Source of the DNA: Adiantum capillus-veneris
Lineage: Eukaryota; Streptophyta; Polypodiopsida; Polypodiales; Pteridaceae
Assembly (NCBI GenBank): GCA_014529385.2
Contig: CM043963.1
Span: 109,348,912 to 109,412,911, forward strand
DNA length: 64,000 nucleotides
Direction: 5' to 3'
This document shows positions 60,073 to 64,000 of the stretch, one piece after another. Below the pieces are notes generated by a model. That model was given only the letters and a program-made list of their open reading frames with translations. It was not told where the DNA came from and did no database searches. The number at the start of each line of letters is the position of its first letter. Positions within the stretch are counted from its first letter, which is position 1. Made by a program: the position numbers and the translations under genes.

Positions 60073-61560
60073 TGTGGGCAGCCTTGTTGGGAATGGTGAT
60101 ATGTATATTACATGAGCACCAAAGCAGGAGGATTGATTTGTCTCATAAGCCGAATTATAATTGATTTGTCTCATAGGCCGATTTCAACCTCTAATAGAGC
60201 TTTCTTTCGTATTGGTACCTTCATAACATCAAAAAGCTTGTGAACTAAAATTACCTTCAATAAGTTGTGGTTTCTGGTCTCCTCCTTGTCTTGAGGCTAT
60301 ACATGTAAGGATTCTGATGTCTCCGTACTTGCAAGATTATAGCTCTCATTCTTTGCTTTTAACTTTCTTCTATTGTTACTTTCTTTTAATTTGGAATTCT
60401 GTACAATCCACCAACTGATGTCCAAGCATTTATTGCATGTGTAAACAATGCAGAGGTCTAGGAGAACTATCACCTTGGCCAGAAACTTGCTAACAATCTT
60501 GAAGCCAAAAACACACGGGTTTCTCTTGATGCTGAGTAGTTTGTTATAGCGCTTATCGGCTCTCTAGAGCACTTTTAAAAAATTGGCATCAATCACAACG
60601 TTTGTAAAAGCTGGCAGTGCAGCTACAAACAATATCGAGCGCTTGTTCAATGTGCTCAAGTTGTTTTCAATTGTAAACCTCTGTAAATTTCAATGTCTCA
60701 AACGTGGCCCAACATCTGTTGTAATTATAAAAAAAAAGGTGCTCTATCTACTACAAACTTATTGATTGGATTATTCATAAGGGACAAAACATTAGGCTAA
60801 CTTCAAATAAATATAAACTTACACACTTATTGATTGAATTATTAAAAATGGACAAATCATTAGGCTAATCATTCAACTCAAAGAATGCTATAAAGATACA
60901 AGCTACCCATTCATTCCCCTTCTTCCATCGCATAAGCTTTCTACAAATCATTTCTTTTCATTCCCTTTCTTCCATAGCATAAGCTTTCTACAATACTAAC
61001 TTTTCGACCTACCATGATTTTTCCGCGTGGAAGAGTAAAATTTGGTCAGATAGCGAGAAGGCATACAATGTTTGACATCTTAGCCCATAATCATAGTGCC
61101 AACCACTCCTTACTACGAGGCTGAGTATGTCTATATGGTCTACAACTATCTCATAGGTGTCTCGAATAGTCAAGTCACCATGGATGCTCAAACACTAATG
61201 CGGATAGAAAACTTTAGGCATGGGATGCTTGAAAGGAATGTAAAGCCTACCAATGCAAACAAGCAGCCAGTACCCCCAAGGGATTCACTAAGGGTTACCG
61301 TATGGTAGCACGTGAGTGTTACCATACTCACGAAAGAGAGGGGGGCTTTATAAGGGAGGAAAGGTGCATCTTACAAAGAATTGTTCCATACACGGGTTAA
61401 AACAGGATACTACGTAGGGGTTGAAATGCAGCATGCATGTGACGTCCCATTATTATTACCAGTGAATCCGTAGGCAGTAGCCTGATAGTATAAAGGAGTC
61501 TTGAAACACCCTATTTTTGGCCGTGCTTTGAACCCCCTACAGGTGATGGCTGTGAACACA
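60073..61560. other. Region downstream of ARA1
   Basis: The 3' untranslated region should begin here, but no clear AATAAA-like signal is distinct. 60130-60215 carries two LINE-tail scraps in a row (gatttgtctcataRgccgaa and a ctaatagagctttctttcg end). The rest is unrecognised AT-rich DNA. Confidence 0.5.
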
Positions 61561-61700
61561 CATAAAACCTCTTTCATGATCTTGTCATGTATCAAGCTAC
61601 CAGTACAAGTGCAAGCTTTCAAGGCAAATAGAAAAGAGACTTCCACCATGGTAGACTCTTCATGCATGGCATCATAACATTCAAAAGTAAGAATCTGCCA
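61561..61700 (-). pseudogene. Possible PPR-protein remnant
   Basis: The minus strand reads MHEESTMVEVSFLFALKACT, then TGSLIHDKIMKEVL, which resembles the VTFVxxLKACxxxGSLxxGKxIHxEV pattern of plant pentatricopeptide-repeat proteins. Only one repeat-length is visible, without an open context. Confidence 0.4.
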
Positions 61701-62187
61701 ACCATGCTCCGCATCTGCTCAGCAAGCAGCATGTTGATTTCTGAGCGAGGGTGGCGCATCGTCCTAGGGGTGCATCCGCATTCTTAGATTGCTTCCTCAC
61801 CCCTCTCAAGAGCATGCTCATGCTGATCCATTTAAATTTCTGAGGCGTGCTCGGCCAAAATAATGGCCTGCCATGTCCACAACTTCCTAAGTTTGGCATC
61901 CCTCCTCCAAATCACATTCCATGGTGGGCCACTCTCCCTCTCATGATCGGTGTGACACGACAAGTTTCTGACATTTTTCCAATGTGAGGTGGGGTATAGG
62001 GACGTAGAGCCGATAGGCAGAGAGGAAGGGGAAAGGGTACTTGTTGGATTGTCCTATTGTAGAGGGTCAAAACGGTTGCCTGCGGGAACCACTACTTTTG
62101 GCCTAGTGCAGGCCGATCTCCAGGGGCGGTAGATCTTTTGCTGAGAGGGAAACCCTTGGACCCTGCAGCATTGCCCATAAGCGCGCG

Positions 62188-62239
<52 letters not shown>

Positions 62240-62579
62240 GCATACCAACTGCAGCGAACTTCGCTTCGCACCTGACTCACATGAACTCTCCAGAAATTCA
62301 TTTACCAAGTTTTTGTGCCCAAAAATTTGACTTGCTTCTTGGTGGAACACTAAAGTCTAGAATCTGGCGTCTCTCTTCGAGACAAGCTTGAAATCTTGCC
62401 AAGATTTTAGAATCCTAGCTGCTGAAAAATACACTAAAGGTCTGTTTTTTGTGAACCCGTATGGTGCGCACATGCACCACTTCGTGACCACAGCCACTAG
62501 CATTTCAAATAATGTTATTGGCCCATCGTTATTTTGGTGTATCATGTATGCATCATTTAATGAAGCATAACAACCCCCC

Positions 62580-62615
<36 letters not shown>

Positions 62616-63330
62616 TCCACAAGATTGGGCCATGGGATAGAAGGCTCATCTCTCACAGATCATGAGGCGGATGTATTGCAAAGAAAAGTCAGACACCGAG
62701 CCTCTAGCTATGGTGAGAAGATGTGCTACGTTTAGTCACAAGCCTCTAGCTACACGAGTGAGAGAGAGAATCCATTTGCACACAAATCATGAGCTCTACA
62801 CTTCAATTGTAAAGCCAAGGAGCTAGTCTGAAACCAGAGCTCAGGGGTTGTTATAAGAGGGAAAAGAGGCTGGCCAGGAGAGACAAGTTTCAAAGCCCAA
62901 AGCCTTACATTGGATTTACCTTTTCAAAATAAGGTATTTACCTTTTCTTGCTTGCATATCACATTATGCCATGGTTTCGAATATCGACATGCATCACAGT
63001 TTTGATTTTGAAAAGCATACATTAGTTCCACCCCCTATTGCCGCCCCGGTCATCCACTCTCACGTAGGGTGTCTGTACGGCAACCGGGCAAGATGATAGC
63101 ATAGGACTGCTTGATATGCAAGAATTTAGGGCACTATAACGCGCATGTCTATTTTAGAGTCAAATTTTACATAGTTGAATCCGAATGTGAGCAAAATGTC
63201 TGATATGCTTGTGCAATTCATGCAACACTCAGCCAAGGGGCCAGTTAATGAGCGTACTCGAATTTCTTCGATCCCAGTGTCGAAATAAACACACCTCCTA
63301 TCTGAAGGGGGTGCCCTTCTCTCTAGAAAA
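61701..63330. other. Intergenic DNA with microsatellites
   Basis: No gene recognised. Contains (GC)n joined to (GA)n at 62181-62236 and a (CA)n run at 62581-62611. Several open frames here are by-products of these repeats. Confidence 0.5.
62181..62236 (+). repeat. Compound (GC)n-(GA)n microsatellite
   Basis: 23 bases of alternating GC followed directly by about 33 bases of GA. Alternating GC favours left-handed DNA, and the GA side a triplex. Confidence 0.95.
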
Positions 63331-63333
63331 GAG

Positions 63334-63760
63334 GTGGATGACTTGTTAAAGAATACCAAGCCCCCGATTTTTCAAAGAGAGAAAAAGGAGCGCAACAAGT
63401 ATAATGTGAACATATTTCTGAGCAAATGGGATGGTATTTATGATCTTAGATGCACTCCAGATGCATTCAAGGCACTGCAAACAAATCTAACACTAGAGGG
63501 TAAGGCCTATGAACAGTGGTTGTCTTTCAAGAAGAAGGGAATCATACCACAGACATGGGCGGCCTTCGAGGATGTTTTCAAAAAATAATTTTTTCCCACC
63601 AATGGAGCGGAAAAAAATTGGACTGCATGTGACAAGTACTCTATACGTCAACATAAGACACTTTCAGAGTATATCTCATACTATCGGAAAGTAATTCTCA
63701 AGATGGAGGATCCAGATGCCTTCCAGCAAGTGCATCGACCCATCTGTGGGTTAACACCAT
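63334..63760 (+). pseudogene. Retrotransposon gag fragment
   Basis: An open part (63334-63588) reads NTKPPIFQREKKERNKYNV, then LSKWDGIYDLRCTPDAFKAL and GKAYEQWLSFKKKG. After a stop it continues in another frame (LSEYISYYRKVILKMEDPDA). This is the gag core domain (xxAxxWLxxxxx...FxxxF), of a third gag type not like the copies at 8190 or 28446. Truncated at about 63755. Confidence 0.65.
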
Positions 63761-63764
63761 ATAT

Positions 63765-64000
63765 TTGTTACCATATACATGTGGTAGTGATGTGTGTGAA
63801 CACACTTAGGACCGTGGGGACATTTTTTCCCTCACTAGGAGGTTTTTTTTCCCGTGCATTGTATATACGCCCATCACTCTAGGGCTATCTTATCTTTCCA
63901 TTGCACACTAAGTAATACACTCTTTGTTGTGTGCTTTGAGCTTCCTTCGTCTTGTCCACACTGTGTGCGTTTCCCTGCAACCCTATTTCCAACAATTGTT
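63765..64000 (+). repeat. Possible start of another LTR, cut by the window edge
   Basis: The gag frame ends and sequence in the style of copia LTR leaders follows (ttttttccctcactaggagg, then ttttttttcccgtgcattgt). Its partner would be outside the window. Confidence 0.3.

Noticed and set aside
753-60072. ARA1 locus as a pseudogene
   Set aside because: All 22 exons join in frame with GT-AG borders and conserved catalytic motifs; transposon load alone does not indicate loss.
63126-63359. 77-codon minus-strand open frame next to the gag fragment
   Set aside because: No recognisable family and overlaps the start of the + strand gag frame.

Overview
This window is nuclear DNA from a land plant with a large, transposon-rich genome. 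One gene runs through almost all of it: 22 exons, every junction GT-AG, between 753 and 60072 on the + strand. They encode the last ~800 residues of a bifunctional-type L-arabinokinase (ARA1 family: an N-terminal glycosyltransferase-like half followed by a GHMP sugar kinase). The missing N-terminus lies left of the window. A fern or another large-genome non-seed plant is my best guess, from the huge introns and unfamiliar retroelement families. No marker here proves it.

The exons form six tight groups with introns of 62-220 bp, plus a few of 0.5-1.2 kb. Four giant introns hold nearly all the mobile DNA: 2174-10328 (8.2 kb), 10770-32047 (21.3 kb), 32349-40085 (7.7 kb) and 41382-57056 (15.7 kb). 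The joined exon frame is open to the stop at 60070-60072, so the gene looks functional.

Intron A (2174-10328) holds a minus-strand Ty3/gypsy chromovirus (4153-9620) with both LTRs, an initiator-tRNA-type primer site, a polypurine tract, a decayed gag-pol and an inverted RT fragment in place of the integrase core. Intron B (10770-32047) holds a non-autonomous LTR element with a perfect CCCCT target duplication (11758-14556). It then holds a head-to-tail, same-strand array of LINE copies (15287-25566) whose units are separated by (TC)n tracts and which sits inside the pyrimidine tract of an LTR, followed by rearranged gypsy gag fragments and LTR pieces. Intron C (32349-40085) holds a decayed LINE, several LTR pieces and a second gypsy lineage. 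Intron D (41382-57056) holds a short poly(A) LINE, more LTR DNA, and a minus-strand LINE series (45541-51819, 52180-52334, 52362-55477) with (TC)n at its junctions. One of those LINEs was split by a second non-autonomous LTR element with a TTTTC target duplication (47978-51244).

The most interesting system is the LINE group. Its copies carry an L1-like coiled-coil ORF1, an endonuclease/RT ORF2 with a C-terminal CCHC knuckle and a recurrent PCNA-binding-type peptide (QxxIxxFF). They also share a short 3' stem-loop and sit next to (TC)n on one or both sides. This suggests a LINE that targets TC microsatellites and builds arrays by repeatedly inserting into its own tails. Second, the LTR families share a hairpin just upstream of the polypurine tract, a repeated TGACGTGGCA/ACGGA-TT-TCCGT promoter module and, in two non-autonomous elements, an array of five GC-rich hairpins. 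Downstream of the gene (60073-64000) is mostly unrecognised sequence with a weak PPR-like remnant, microsatellites and a gag fragment.
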